A stretch of DNA of 64,000 nt from Actinacidiphila sp. DG2A-62 (GCF_035825295.1 NZ_JAYMGI010000002.1:372001-436000); one strand, 5' to 3'. Counted from the first letter of the stretch, positions 1 to 8,495 are shown. Made by a program: numbers and translations. The notes: generated by a model from the sequence alone, not told the origin.

Positions 1-1004
1 AGCGGGTCCTGGTCGACGGCGATCACCGCCCGGTTGCCGTAGAGCGAGAGCGTGGCGGGGGTGGCGGTGCGCAGGTCGGTACCGATGAGCAGGGGCGCGG
101 CCATCTCGGCCCACAGGCTGAACTCGGAGCGGTCCTCGGTGAACGACATGCCGTTGCCGACCTCCAGCATGTCGGGGTCGTTCCAGGCGCCGGGGCCCGC
201 GTACGGGGCGAGCTGCACGTTGCTGTGGTAGATGGACAGCATCGAGCCGAAGGACGCGTTGATGTCGCCGGTGGTGCGCCAGGAGTTGCCGATGGGGCCG
301 GCCCACTCCCACGGGTTCTGCACCCCCCACTCGCACAGACTGAACAGGATCGGCCGGCCCGTCGCCGCCAACGCGTCACGCATCGCGGTGTACCGGTTCA
401 CATAGTCCTGACGCGACCCGTCCGACTGGTTGTTGCAGTTGTCGTACTTCAGATAGTCCACCCCCCAGTCCGCGAACGACCGCGCATCGGTGGACTCGTG
501 CCCCAGACTCCCCGGATACCCCGCACACGTCGCCGTGCCCGCGTCCTCGTAGATCCCCAGCTTCAACCCCCGGGCATGGACATAGTCCGCCGTCCCCTTG
601 ATCCCGTCCGGGAACTTCACCGGATCGGGCACCAGACGACCCCCCGCATCCCGGCTGTGCGTCATCCAGCAGTCGTCGATGTTGACGTACGTGTACCCCG
701 CCGCCTTCAACCCCGACGACACGAAGTAGTCCGCCGTCTGCTCGATCAACTGCTCATCGACATTGCAGCCGAACGCGTTCCAGTCGTTGAACCCCATCGG
801 GGGCGTGAGAGCCAGCCCGTTGCCGAGCGCGGCGGCCTGGGGGGCCGGGCCGAAGACGAACAGGGCGGGCAGCAGCATCAGCAGGGATACGGCCGCGGTG
901 GCGAGCCTGGCCGCCGGGCGCGGGAGGCGCGGCAGGCGCACGAGGCGCGGCGGATGTGGCACGCGCGGAAGGCGCGGGAAGTGCAGGAGGCGCGGGCGAC
1001 CCAT
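1..1004 (-). CDS. Secreted GH27 alpha-galactosidase (3' end outside window)
   Basis: Secreted glycoside hydrolase family 27 enzyme, expected to release alpha-galactose from galactosides by a retaining mechanism. After an Arg-rich N-terminus and a hydrophobic signal segment (about residues 30-55), the mature protein begins with the GH27 opening LALTPPMGFNDWNAFGC. The nucleophile motif YLKYDNC lies near residue 185 and the acid/base motif WNDPDM near residue 270. The ATG at 1004 has AGGAG seven bases upstream. The frame is open to the window edge, so the last catalytic-domain part and any C-terminal binding domain are missing. It is transcribed alone; the gene upstream in the same direction is an unrelated Ser-repeat membrane protein. 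Family assignment is from the conserved motifs and is secure; the exact substrate is not. Confidence 0.93.
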   Translation of the reverse strand, partial: MGRPRLLHFPRLPRVPHPPRLVRLPRLPRPAARLATAAVSLLMLLPALFVFGPAPQAAALGNGLALTPPMGFNDWNAFGCNVDEQLIEQTADYFVSSGLKAAGYTYVNIDDCWMTHSRDAGGRLVPDPVKFPDGIKGTADYVHARGLKLGIYEDAGTATCAGYPGSLGHESTDARSFADWGVDYLKYDNCNNQSDGSRQDYVNRYTAMRDALAATGRPILFSLCEWGVQNPWEWAGPIGNSWRTTGDINASFGSMLSIYHSNVQLAPYAGPGAWNDPDMLEVGNGMSFTEDRSEFSLWAEMAAPLLIGTDLRTATPATLSLYGNRAVIAVDQDP

Positions 1005-1047
1005 GGGTCATCTCCTGGGGGTGGGGGAAGCACTCGGAACCGATCAC

Positions 1048-1102
1048 GTTCCACCAGCCGCACCCGGCCTCACTGTGTCAATGTGGGCGCACCTGTTGGA
1101 AC
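1048..1102. promoter_or_regulatory. Candidate spaced inverted repeat upstream of the GH27 gene
   Basis: GTTCCACCAG at 1048-1057 and CTGTTGGAAC at 1093-1102 are inverted copies with one mismatch, 35 bases apart. On the minus strand a TTGACA hexamer (1076-1081) lies between them, so a regulator bound here would cover the promoter of the alpha-galactosidase. No regulator gene is adjacent. Inference only. Confidence 0.3.
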
Positions 1103-1140
1103 ATGACCGGATCGCAGTGTCGGCTTTTGACGAGACCCCG

Positions 1141-1563
1141 TCAAGATGTCGCGCGCGACCGCAGCGCGTACCAGAGCAGGCCGGCCGCCGCGACGCCGCC
1201 CGCGGTGACCGCGAGGCGTGGGGCCCAGGGGCCGGGTTCGCCGCTGGTGCGCCGTGCGAGGACGGCGTCCTGGGACTGCCAGCTCAGCACCGAGCGGTCC
1301 GACTGCCCGGACAGGAACGATCCCAGGCTCTGGAACGAGCCCGCGGACAGCACCGACATCGCCGACCCGATCGACCCCACCGAGGCGAAGGACCCCACCG
1401 ACCCGAAGGACAGCACGGACCCGGCCGACCCGATCGACAGCACGGAGTCGGTGGACCACAGCGACAGCAGCGAGTTGCGTGAACCGATCGATGGCATGGC
1501 GCCCATCATGCCCGACCGGTCCGCGCACCCGGGGTCCGACCCGGCCGGCCGGTCCCGGGGCAT
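1141..1563 (-). CDS. Small Ser/Gly hexad-repeat membrane protein
   Basis: A 140-residue protein of no known function. Residues about 25-100 consist of degenerate Ser-rich hexads such as VLSIGSAGSVLSFGSVGS, in which Val/Ile/Leu, Gly and Ser recur at fixed positions. One membrane helix follows near the C-terminus (LAVTAGGVAAAGLLWYAL), and then a short basic end. The periodicity suggests a beta-solenoid or beta-roll stalk, but this is inference. I chose the ATG at 1563 because it sits at the divergent promoter shared with the MarR gene; the ATG at 1512 would still keep all repeats. The longer open frame running up to 2658 is an antisense shadow of marR and the MFS gene. I recall similar SxGS-repeat proteins in streptomycetes, but no function for them. 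Confidence 0.65.
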   Translation of the reverse strand: MPRDRPAGSDPGCADRSGMMGAMPSIGSRNSLLSLWSTDSVLSIGSAGSVLSFGSVGSFASVGSIGSAMSVLSAGSFQSLGSFLSGQSDRSVLSWQSQDAVLARRTSGEPGPWAPRLAVTAGGVAAAGLLWYALRSRATS

Positions 1564-1573
1564 CGTGACAGAC

Positions 1574-1596
1574 CTTATATAAGCACTGTTACAGTG
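1574..1596. promoter_or_regulatory. MarR-type operator, two adjacent palindromes in divergent promoter
   Basis: CTTATATAAG (1574-1583) is a perfect 10-base palindrome. It is followed immediately by CACTGT-T-ACAGTG (1584-1596), a perfect 6-1-6 inverted repeat. Both lie in the 39-base gap between the Ser-repeat gene and marR. TACAGT (1590-1595) is a good -10 hexamer ending seven bases before the marR ATG, so the regulator would block its own, probably leaderless, transcript and the divergent one. Confidence 0.6.
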
Positions 1597-1602
1597 GTCG
1601 GC

Positions 1603-2187
1603 ATGAGCGATGCCGAGACATCCGGGGCGACATCCGGGGCGACATCCGGCGGGACGCCCGGCACACCGCCCGGCGCCGGACACGGCGCCACGCCCGAGCG
1701 GTCGGCCGACCCCACCGAGCAGAGCCTGTGGCGGCCCCTGCGGCTGCTCCAGGCGGCGATGGACGCGGAGATCGGGCGGCTCTACGCGGAGCAGCAGATC
1801 GAGGGGCTCAAGCCCAGCTATGTGATGGAGCTGCTGCGGCTGCACGCCCGGGGCCCGATGACGATCACCGAGCTGGCCGCGTCGGTGGAGCGTACGCACT
1901 CGGCGCTGAGCCAGAAGGTGGCCGCGATGCGCAGGGACGGATGGGTCACGACGGTCGCGGGCGACGACGCGCGGAGCAAGAAGGTGGCGCTCACCGACAA
2001 GGCGCGGCGCGAGGTCGGCCGACTGGCGGCGGAGTGGCGGGCCACCGAGGCGGCGATCGCGGAGCTGGAGGCGGAGATCCCGTACCCGCTGTCGCGGGTG
2101 GTCGGCGACATCGAGCAGGCGCTCGCCCGCCGCGGCTTCCGCGACCGCATCGCCGAGAAGCTGGCCGAGGACCCGGCGTGGGGCTGA
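1603..2187 (+). CDS. MarR-family transcriptional regulator
   Basis: A 194-residue winged-helix repressor. The first 45 residues are low-complexity Gly/Thr/Pro with three ATSG-type repeats and are probably disordered. The MarR domain follows: a dimerisation helix, then the helix-turn-helix around residues 80-110 (MTITELAASVERTHSALSQ) and the wing with the DDARSKK basic segment. The ATG at 1603 has no Shine-Dalgarno but lies just downstream of a -10 hexamer, which suggests a leaderless mRNA; an in-frame GTG at 1594 is less likely. It overlaps the next gene, an MFS exporter, so the pair probably forms a ligand-responsive export unit of the emrRAB kind. The ligand is unknown. Confidence 0.88.
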   Translation: MSDAETSGATSGATSGGTPGTPPGAGHGATPERSADPTEQSLWRPLRLLQAAMDAEIGRLYAEQQIEGLKPSYVMELLRLHARGPMTITELAASVERTHSALSQKVAAMRRDGWVTTVAGDDARSKKVALTDKARREVGRLAAEWRATEAAIAELEAEIPYPLSRVVGDIEQALARRGFRDRIAEKLAEDPAWG

Positions 2188-3709
2188 GCGGCGCGACGTC
2201 GACCGGCGCGGGAGCGAGGAGCGCGCTGATCGACGTGGCGCCGCTGCGTGCGTCGGCGGCGTTCCGGCGGCTGTGGGTCGGGCGCGCGCTGTCCGCGTTC
2301 GGCGGCCAGATGACGCTGGTCGCGGTGATGTTCCAGATCTGGCGGGCGACCGGGAGCACGGCGTGGACCGGCGCGGTCGGACTCGTCCAGGCGGTCCCGC
2401 TGGTCGCGCTCGGGCTGTTCGCCGGGTCGCTGGTGGACCGGGTGGACCGCCGCGCCTTCTTCCTGCTGACGACCGCGGGCCAGGCGGCGTGCTCGCTGCT
2501 GCTGGCGGCGCAGGGCCCGTTCGGGAGGCGCCGGCCGGCGCGGTGCTGGGCGTGCTGGCCCTCCAGTCGTGCGTCGCGGCCGGGGCGGGGCCGGCGTCGC
2601 GGACCTTCGTCCCGCAGCTGCTGCCCAAGGAGCAATTGGCCGCGGGGCTCGCGCTCAACCGGGTCGCGTTCCAGGGCGCGATGCTGCTGGGGCCCGCGCT
2701 CGGCGGGGTGGCCGTGGCGGCGCTGGGCGTCGGCGGCTGCTATCTGATCGACGCGCTGACCTTCGCCGCCGCGCTGTACGGGGCGTTCGGCCTGCCGCCG
2801 ATGCCGCCCGGCGACGAGCCCGCGCGGCCCGGTCTGCGCGGGGTGCTGGACGGGCTGGCCTTCCTCGGCCGCACGCCCGTGGTCCGCGGGGCGCTGCTCG
2901 CCGATCTGGCCACCACCGTGCTGTCGATGCCGGTCAGCCTCTTCCCGCTGGTCAACGCCGAGCGTTTCGGCGGGAGTCCGCGCACGCTCGGCCTGTTCCT
3001 GACGGCCGTGGCGGTCGGCGGCGTCGCCGCGTCGCTGTTCTCCGGGACCTTCACCCGGCTGCCGCGGCCCGGTCTGGTGATGCTGTGCGGCTCCGCGTCC
3101 TGGGGCGCCGCGCTGACCGCGTTCGGACTGTCGTCGAACCCGTGGGCCGGGCTGGCCCTCCTCGCGGTCGCCGGGGCGGCCGACACCGTCGCCGTGGTGT
3201 CCCGCGGCACGGTCGTCCAGGCGCACACCCCGCCGGAACTGCTCGGCCGCGTCGGCGCGGCCGAGCAGATCGTCGGCCAGGCCGGCCCCGACCTCGGCAA
3301 CATGCGCGGCGGCCTGGTCGCCGACGCCACGTCAGGAGCCGCGGCACTGGTCACCGGCGGCCTGCTCTGCCTCGGGGCGGTCGTGCTGATCGGCGCGGGC
3401 ACGCCGGACCTGCGCGGGCCCGACGCGCGTACGCGGGCGGAGCCGCGCATGCCGTCCTCGGCCCCGCCGGAGGGACCCCTCGCGCCACTTGCACCGGGCG
3501 CACCGGCCACGCGACCACCCGCACCGGCCACCCCGCCAGGACTCCTCGCGCCACCCGCGCCAGGCGCGCTCGGGGCCGGTCCCGCATCGGCCACGCGACC
3601 ACCCGCACCGGCCACCCCGCCGGGGCCTCTCGCACCACCCGCACCACCCGCACCACCCGCGACAGCCGCGCCGCCCGCCGGCGCGGACCCGGCGTCGGCG
3701 GGTTCCTGA
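2178..3709 (+). CDS. MFS exporter with Pro-rich tail, one frame break
   Basis: Major facilitator superfamily exporter of the enterobactin-exporter/TetA-like group, with about 11-12 membrane segments. The GTG at 2178 overlaps the end of marR by ten bases. The N-terminal part (FRRLWVGRALSAFGGQMT, then the loop DRVDRR) is read in one frame up to about 2530. From there the conserved continuation (GAVLGVLALQS, LLPKEQLAAGLALNRV) is in the -1 frame, so one base appears to be missing near 2520-2550. Because the sequence is well conserved on both sides, an assembly error is more likely than an old mutation. The last 80 residues form an unusual Ala/Pro-rich tail with an imperfect repeat of TRPPAPATPPG. 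Probably co-transcribed with and controlled by the MarR protein. Confidence 0.8.
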
Positions 3710-3752
3710 ACGCCGGGGCGGGCCGGTGGGAACAGGGCTTCGCGGCCCGGGA

Positions 3753-4538
3753 TCAGCGGGCCAGCCGGTGGAGCCAGTCCCTCAGCAAGGCCGTCTCGGT
3801 CGCGCTCAGCGGCACGCCCGTCCCCGCGCCGGGGGCGGCTCCCCCGGCGTCCTCCGCGCGCCCGTCCCCGCCCGCGCCCGCACCGCCGGTCGCCTCCGCC
3901 AGCGCCGCGTCCAGGGCGAGCGCGCGGGGCGCGAGTCCGGGCGCGACCGGGCCGGCAGCCCCGCCGGGGGCGTCCGGCGCCTCGGTCAGCGCGGCCACGA
4001 GCATCTCGCGCATCCTCGTGGAGGCGTCGAGGTCGCGCTCGCGCGCGGAGACGGCGAGCAGCGACAGGGTGACGCCGGTCGCCGCGGCCAGGAAGAGCTG
4101 CGCGGCGAGCGGCGGCGGGACCCGCAGGCGGCCCGCCGCCGCGGCCCGGTCCAGAAAGGTCAGCAGCAGGTCGTGCGCCTGGTCCGCGGCGTGCGGGCGG
4201 TGGCCCGGCCGGTCGGTGCCGAACATCAGGACGTAGAAGGCCGGGTGGCGCAGACCGAAGTCGACGTGGACGTCCCAGCCGCGGCGCATGTCGGCGACCG
4301 GGTCGTCGGTGCGCTCCAGCGTCCGCTTCTCGGCGAGGTAGAGGTCGAAGGCGTGGACGGCCAGGGCCGCGAGGAGGCCGTCCTTGTCGCCGAAGAGCTG
4401 GTAGAGGGACGCGGCGCGGATGCCGGCCGCCGCGGCGACCGAGCGCGTCGAGACCGCCTGGGCGCCCTCGCGCTCCAGGATGCCCGCCGCCGCTTCGAGG
4501 ATCTGCCGCCGGGTCCGGCTCTTCGCGTCGTCGTCCAC
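3753..4538 (-). CDS. TetR-family regulator
   Basis: A 261-residue repressor. The TetR helix-turn-helix is at residues 8-50 (RRQILEAAAGILEREG and AGIRAASLYQLFGDKDGL). The C-terminal ligand domain is followed by a Gly/Ala-rich insert around residues 200-240, so the protein is longer than the usual 190-220. I use the GTG at 4538 because it is the last start before the domain, and a perfect inverted repeat lies five bases upstream of it. It is divergent from an aldo-keto reductase at 4746, its likely target. It ends convergently with the MFS gene. Confidence 0.85.
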   Translation of the reverse strand: MDDDAKSRTRRQILEAAAGILEREGAQAVSTRSVAAAAGIRAASLYQLFGDKDGLLAALAVHAFDLYLAEKRTLERTDDPVADMRRGWDVHVDFGLRHPAFYVLMFGTDRPGHRPHAADQAHDLLLTFLDRAAAAGRLRVPPPLAAQLFLAAATGVTLSLLAVSARERDLDASTRMREMLVAALTEAPDAPGGAAGPVAPGLAPRALALDAALAEATGGAGAGGDGRAEDAGGAAPGAGTGVPLSATETALLRDWLHRLAR

Positions 4539-4542
4539 GGTT

Positions 4543-4560
4543 GCAATGCTACGGCATTGC
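4543..4560. promoter_or_regulatory. TetR operator
   Basis: GCAATGC-TACG-GCATTGC is a perfect inverted repeat with 7-base arms and a 4-base spacer. It is placed directly upstream of the tetR start codon and in the divergent region before the aldo-keto reductase. Size and position fit an autoregulatory TetR site; binding is inferred. Confidence 0.6.
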
Positions 4561-4673
4561 GCGTATCGCTGGAACGAATCAGCGCTACGGAAAAGCGCGT
4601 GGCACCGATACGGAACACCGGACGCCCGATCGGGCGGCGGCGCGCGGGCCGGGAACGGCGATGCGAGCGCGGC

Positions 4674-4715
4674 GCGCGGTGATGCGTGCGCGGTGATGCG
4701 TGCGCGGTGATGCGT
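4674..4715 (+). repeat. Three tandem 14-base repeats
   Basis: The unit GCGCGGTGATGCGT occurs three times without a gap, about 30 bases before the aldo-keto reductase start. Repeat number may vary between strains. No coding role is seen. Confidence 0.8.
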
Positions 4716-4745
4716 CCGGACGGCAGCGATCGAGGGAGAACGACC

Positions 4746-5708
4746 ATGAACCGAGTCGGGTACGGCGCGATGCAACTGGCCGGGCCGAACGTGTGGGGAC
4801 CGCCCGACGACCCCGAGGCGGCGAAGGAGGTGCTGCGCCTCGCGGTCGATCTGGGCGTGACGTTCTTCGACACCGCCAACGCGTACGGGCCGCGCACGGT
4901 GAACCGGCTGATCGGCGAGGCGCTGCGGCCCTTCCCCGAGGACGTGGTCATCGGCAACAAGGTCGGCGCGGAGCGCGGTCCCGGTCGCGAGTGGATCGTC
5001 GCGGACCGGCCGGAGACGATCCGCCGGCAGGTTTACGAGGCGCTGGAGGATCTGGGCGCGGAGGCGAGCGAGCTGACGTATCTGCGGCTCGGCGGCGACT
5101 TCCCCGGCCCCCCGAGTCAGGTGCCGCTGGAGGAACGGCTCGGCGTGCTCGTGGAACTGCGCGAGCAGGGGCTGGTCCGCCGCATCGGCCTGTCCGGCGC
5201 GTCGCCGCAGGCGCTGGCCAGGGCGCGGCGGATGACGCCGATCGCGGCGGTGCAGAACCGGTTCAACCTGCTGGACCGCAGCGGCGTGCAGGTGCTCGCC
5301 GACTGCGAGGCGCACGGCGTCCTCTTCGTGCCGTACTTCCCGCTGGCCTCGGGGCGGCTGGCAGGCCACGAGGAGCTGACCGGTCCGGCGCGGCGCCTGG
5401 GCGCCACGCCCGCACAGGTCGCGCTCGCCTGGCTGCTGCGCCGCTCCCCCGCCGTGGTCGTGATCCCCGGCACCGCGGACCCGGGCCACCTGCGCGCGAA
5501 CGTCGCCGCCGCGGAGGTCGCCGAGCGGCTGACCGATGCCGAGGTCGCCCGGCTGACCGGCCTCGTCGACGAGTCGCGGGCCGTGCTGGACCAGCCGCAC
5601 CGGTCGACCCTGGACGCGCTCGCCGCCGCGGCGGGCGCCGACGGCGACCACCCGCGCGGCGCCGCCCCGGCGGCATCGCCCGGTACGCGCTCCGGCGGGT
5701 CCCGGTGA
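4746..5708 (+). CDS. Aldo/keto reductase (YdbC-like subgroup)
   Basis: A 320-residue NADPH-dependent oxidoreductase of the TIM-barrel aldo/keto reductase superfamily. It shows the catalytic Asp and Tyr in FFDTANAYGP (about residues 40-49) and the Lys in IGNKVG (about residue 77). At the position where most members have a His (QLH or YIH), this protein reads YLRLGG, so the classic tetrad His is absent; this is also seen in the YdbC-like subgroup, as I recall. The C-terminal cofactor region VVIPGTADPGHLRANVAA is intact. The ATG at 4746 has a GAGGGAGAA ribosome site nine bases upstream. Divergent TetR gene and operator suggest induction by a small carbonyl compound. The substrate cannot be told from sequence. 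Confidence 0.88.
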   Translation: MNRVGYGAMQLAGPNVWGPPDDPEAAKEVLRLAVDLGVTFFDTANAYGPRTVNRLIGEALRPFPEDVVIGNKVGAERGPGREWIVADRPETIRRQVYEALEDLGAEASELTYLRLGGDFPGPPSQVPLEERLGVLVELREQGLVRRIGLSGASPQALARARRMTPIAAVQNRFNLLDRSGVQVLADCEAHGVLFVPYFPLASGRLAGHEELTGPARRLGATPAQVALAWLLRRSPAVVVIPGTADPGHLRANVAAAEVAERLTDAEVARLTGLVDESRAVLDQPHRSTLDALAAAAGADGDHPRGAAPAASPGTRSGGSR

Positions 5709-5738
5709 CGGCTGGACCTCGCCGGGACCCGCGGGAGC
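5689..5738. terminator. Bidirectional terminator-like hairpin
   Basis: Arms GCTCCGGCGGGTCCCGG (5689-5705) and CCGGGACCCGCGGGAGC (5722-5738) pair with a single mismatch around a 16-base loop. The hairpin overlaps the end of the aldo-keto reductase gene and faces the convergent gene that stops at 5752. Confidence 0.6.
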
Positions 5739-5751
5739 TCCGGCCGCGGGC

Positions 5752-6122
5752 CTACTCGAGCGGCTCGAGCGGCTCGACCAGGAGCGAGGTGTGCTGGTTG
5801 TCGTACGCCTCGATCATCACCAGCGTGCAGGCCAGGACCCTGGCCCGGTAGACCCGGCGGACGGGCAGGTCGGCGAGCGGCTCCAGCGGGTACGCGCGGC
5901 CGACGGCGGCCATGCCGCCGTTGGTCAGCCGGCTGGCGTGCGCGTGGTTCATGTACCGGATGCCGGTGTCCAGGTCGAGGACGACGGGACAGCCCTGGCC
6001 TCGGCGAAGTCCGGCCGGCGCAGCCGCTTGCGCTCCGGCCGCGTGTCGACGAACTCGGTCACCTCTACCGTGTGCCCGGCCGGAACGGCAGCCGGGTAGT
6101 TCAACGCGATCACCACACCCAT
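5752..6122 (-). CDS. Small conserved-looking protein, function unknown, one frame break
   Basis: About 123 residues when one missing base near 5975-6000 is restored. The first part (MGVVIALNYPAAVPAGHTVE, then FVDTRPERKRLRRPDFAEA) and the second part (VVLDLDTGIRYMNHAHASRL, then MIEAYDNQHTSLLVEP) read as one coherent soluble protein across the break. Codon bias is normal on both sides. No family recognised and no signal peptide. The start ATG at 6122 has a weak AGGG upstream. It stands alone between convergent and tandem neighbours, so context gives no clue. It could be genuinely inactivated, but the number of similar breaks in this window argues for a sequence error. Confidence 0.5.
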
Positions 6123-6174
6123 GCGGCGACCCTAACCGGGAACCGGCGTCCCGGTCAGGGTCGTTGCTCGGCGC

Positions 6175-8397
6175 TCAGCTGCCGGCCTGGTCGAGCGTCA
6201 CCGCGAACAGCTTCAACCGGGCCTGGTCCGGGAGCGTGAGGGAGCTGACCGTCCGGTTCGGGTCCAGCGGGAGCGTACGGGCGAAGATCGTGACGGCCGG
6301 TCCGTCCCGGCCGGCGCCGGCCTTGTAGCGGTACGCCGCCGCGACCGCGACGTCCTCGCCGGACCGCGGGCTGCCCGCGGCCCAGTCGCTGAAGCCGAGC
6401 GGCACATCGGCGGTGGTGCCGTCGGTGTACGTGACGGTGGCGACGGCGTCGGCCGAGCCGCCCGAGGCGGCCCCGAGCAGCCGCGCCCGGTCCGCGCGCA
6501 GAGCCGGCAGCGCGAGGGTCTGGCCGCGCGCGGTGACCGCGTTCTTCACCCCGTCGGCCGAGGACGGGAAGTCGAACGGCGTGCCGGCCAGCACCTGCGG
6601 CCCCGCGGCCGGGAGCGTCTCCGCGGCGTAACTCCAGCCCAGGTCGTCGAAGTCGCCGTCGTCGGGGTGCGCGGCGGTGGCGATCGCGTCGCGGTCGTAG
6701 GCGCCGCTCAGGTCGACCGGGCAGGCGTCGCCGGCCGCGCCGCAGCCCAGGCTCCGCACGTCGAGGACGGCGTCGGACACGGCGGTCGAGGTCCGCCCGC
6801 CCGCGACGGTGCGCACGGTGAAGGCGACATGGTGCTCGCCCGGCGTCGCGCCGGCCGGCACCGGGACGTCCTGCGCGACGTCGACCTGGGCGAAGCGCCC
6901 GTCGCTGCGGACGCTGAAGGAGTGCGTGAGGCCCTTGCCGAGCGGCCTGCCGTCGAGGGTCGCGGTGACCGTGCCGCGCACCGTGCCCTGCGCCTGGACG
7001 GTGGTCCGCGTGACGAACGGCAGGGTCGCGGCGCGGCCGGCCAGCGCGACCGCCCGCTGCGGCGACGCGGCGACCGACAGGGAGCGCTGCGGGCGGTGGG
7101 CCGGCGCCGGGCGGGCGGGGCCGGGGCGGCCGAGGGCGCCGAGGTCGACGGAGTCGGCCATCGCCTGGTAGCCCGCGTCGCCCGGGTGCAGGTGGTCGCC
7201 GCTGTCGTAGGCGGGCAGCATCCGGTGCGGGTCCGCCGGGTCGCGCACCGCGGCGTCGAAGTCCACCACGGCGTCGAACACGCCGCTGTCGCGTATCCAG
7301 CTGTTGACCGCCTCGCGGGCGCCTTCCTGCGCCGGGCTGTACGTGCCCCAGCCCTCGAACGGCGTGAGCGTCGCGCCCAGCACCCGCAGCCCGGCCGCGT
7401 GCGAGCGGTCGGCGATGTCGTGCAGGCCGGCGATGATCTGGTCGGCGTCGCCCTGGCCGGGGATCAGCTGGATGTCGTTGATGCCCTCCAGCACGATCAC
7501 GGTACGGACGCCCGCGCGCCGCAGCACGTCCCGGTCCAGGCGGGTGACCGCGGCCTGGCCGGCGCCGTCGGTGAGCACCCGGTTGCCGCTGATGCCGGCG
7601 TTCATGACGCCGAGCCGGCTCGCCGGGCCGTGGCTCGCCCGCAGCCGGGCCGAGAGCAGGTCGGGCCAGCGCCGGTCCGCGCCGGAGGTCGAGCCGATGC
7701 CGTCGGTGATCGAGTCGCCCAGGGCGACGACGGAGCCGGCGCCCGCCGTGGCCTGCGCCCCGCCGGGCTGCACGTCGACCTCGGTGACGTAGTGCCAGGA
7801 ACCGGTGGTGTCGGGGAGGCCCGCGGCCGAGAGGTCCGCGGCGTGGTCCGTGCCGTCGGTGGCGTAGTACGAGGTGGACATGCCGGCGTCGTGGTAGGTC
7901 ACCGGGCCGGACGGGTCGGGGGTGAAGGTGCTGACGAACAGGTCGTCGGCGGCGGCGATCGGCAGGTCGACCGGGTCGCTGTAGACCTCCTGGCCGGCCC
8001 GCACGGTCACCGCGCGCTGCCCGCCGAAGGTCAGCGTGCGCAGGGTGCGCGGCGCGATCGCGGCGCTGCCGGGCAGTCGCTGCAGGCCGACGGTGGTGTG
8101 CGCGAAGAGCACGGGCGCGGTGCCGAAGGCGTTGGAGAGCTTCACCCGCACCCGCTCCCCGCCGACGCTGGTGTGCACCAGGTTGCGGATCGTGTAGCCG
8201 GCGTAGCCGGTGGTGCCGGTGCCGCCGTTCGCCGCGGCGGCCCAGGTGCCGGTCCAGCCGGCGCCGGGCGACGCGCCGGTGGCGGGGGCCGCGCCGGTGG
8301 CCGGGGCCGCGGGTGCCGCCGCGGCCGCGGACAACGGCGGCCCGGCGGCGGCCAGCAGCAGCGCGGCGAGCGTGGCGCATCTGCGCAGGGACAGCAT
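6175..8397 (-). CDS. Secreted SGNH/GDSL hydrolase with C-terminal accessory domains
   Basis: A 740-residue secreted esterase-like enzyme. A signal peptide (SLRRCATLAALLLAAAGPPL) leads into a jelly-roll-like region typical of long actinobacterial SGNH proteins. The SGNH core follows: Ser block VVALGDSITDG near residue 225, Gly block NAGISGNR, Asn block EGINDIQ, and the Asp/His block DHLHPGDAGY near residue 400. An Ig-like domain (about 430-540) and a C-terminal beta-rich, carbohydrate-binding-like domain complete it. The ATG at 8397 is preceded by GGAGGAG; a GTG two codons earlier is less well spaced. Two LacI-type palindromes lie 35-100 bases upstream, so it is likely sugar-regulated. Its activity may be deacetylation of a polysaccharide or oligosaccharide; this is inference. 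Confidence 0.85.
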   Translation of the reverse strand: MLSLRRCATLAALLLAAAGPPLSAAAAAPAAPATGAAPATGASPGAGWTGTWAAAANGGTGTTGYAGYTIRNLVHTSVGGERVRVKLSNAFGTAPVLFAHTTVGLQRLPGSAAIAPRTLRTLTFGGQRAVTVRAGQEVYSDPVDLPIAAADDLFVSTFTPDPSGPVTYHDAGMSTSYYATDGTDHAADLSAAGLPDTTGSWHYVTEVDVQPGGAQATAGAGSVVALGDSITDGIGSTSGADRRWPDLLSARLRASHGPASRLGVMNAGISGNRVLTDGAGQAAVTRLDRDVLRRAGVRTVIVLEGINDIQLIPGQGDADQIIAGLHDIADRSHAAGLRVLGATLTPFEGWGTYSPAQEGAREAVNSWIRDSGVFDAVVDFDAAVRDPADPHRMLPAYDSGDHLHPGDAGYQAMADSVDLGALGRPGPARPAPAHRPQRSLSVAASPQRAVALAGRAATLPFVTRTTVQAQGTVRGTVTATLDGRPLGKGLTHSFSVRSDGRFAQVDVAQDVPVPAGATPGEHHVAFTVRTVAGGRTSTAVSDAVLDVRSLGCGAAGDACPVDLSGAYDRDAIATAAHPDDGDFDDLGWSYAAETLPAAGPQVLAGTPFDFPSSADGVKNAVTARGQTLALPALRADRARLLGAASGGSADAVATVTYTDGTTADVPLGFSDWAAGSPRSGEDVAVAAAYRYKAGAGRDGPAVTIFARTLPLDPNRTVSSLTLPDQARLKLFAVTLDQAGS

Positions 8398-8431
8398 GGA
8401 CACTCCTCCTCATGGCCGTGGGCGCATCGTC

Positions 8432-8443
8432 GACAACGTTGTC
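8432..8443. promoter_or_regulatory. LacI-type operator, site 1
   Basis: GACAACGTTGTC is a perfect 12-base palindrome 35 bases before the SGNH hydrolase start. It shares the core CAACGTTG with site 2 and with the two mannosidase-locus sites at 19334 and 25724. Confidence 0.65.
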
Positions 8444-8481
8444 CAGGGACGCTCGTGCGGCGGGGCGGGAGTGCGATGAGG

Positions 8482-8495
8482 TGACAACGTTGTCA
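8482..8495. promoter_or_regulatory. LacI-type operator, site 2
   Basis: TGACAACGTTGTCA is a perfect 14-base palindrome. Its centre is 51 bases from that of site 1, close to five helical turns, which would put two bound dimers on the same face of the DNA. It probably overlaps the promoter of the SGNH hydrolase gene. Confidence 0.65.

Noticed and set aside
1564..2658. N-terminal part of a 505-codon minus-strand frame
   Set aside because: This part lies opposite marR and the MFS gene and is a shadow; only the segment from 1563 down to 1141 has a protein-like repeat pattern.
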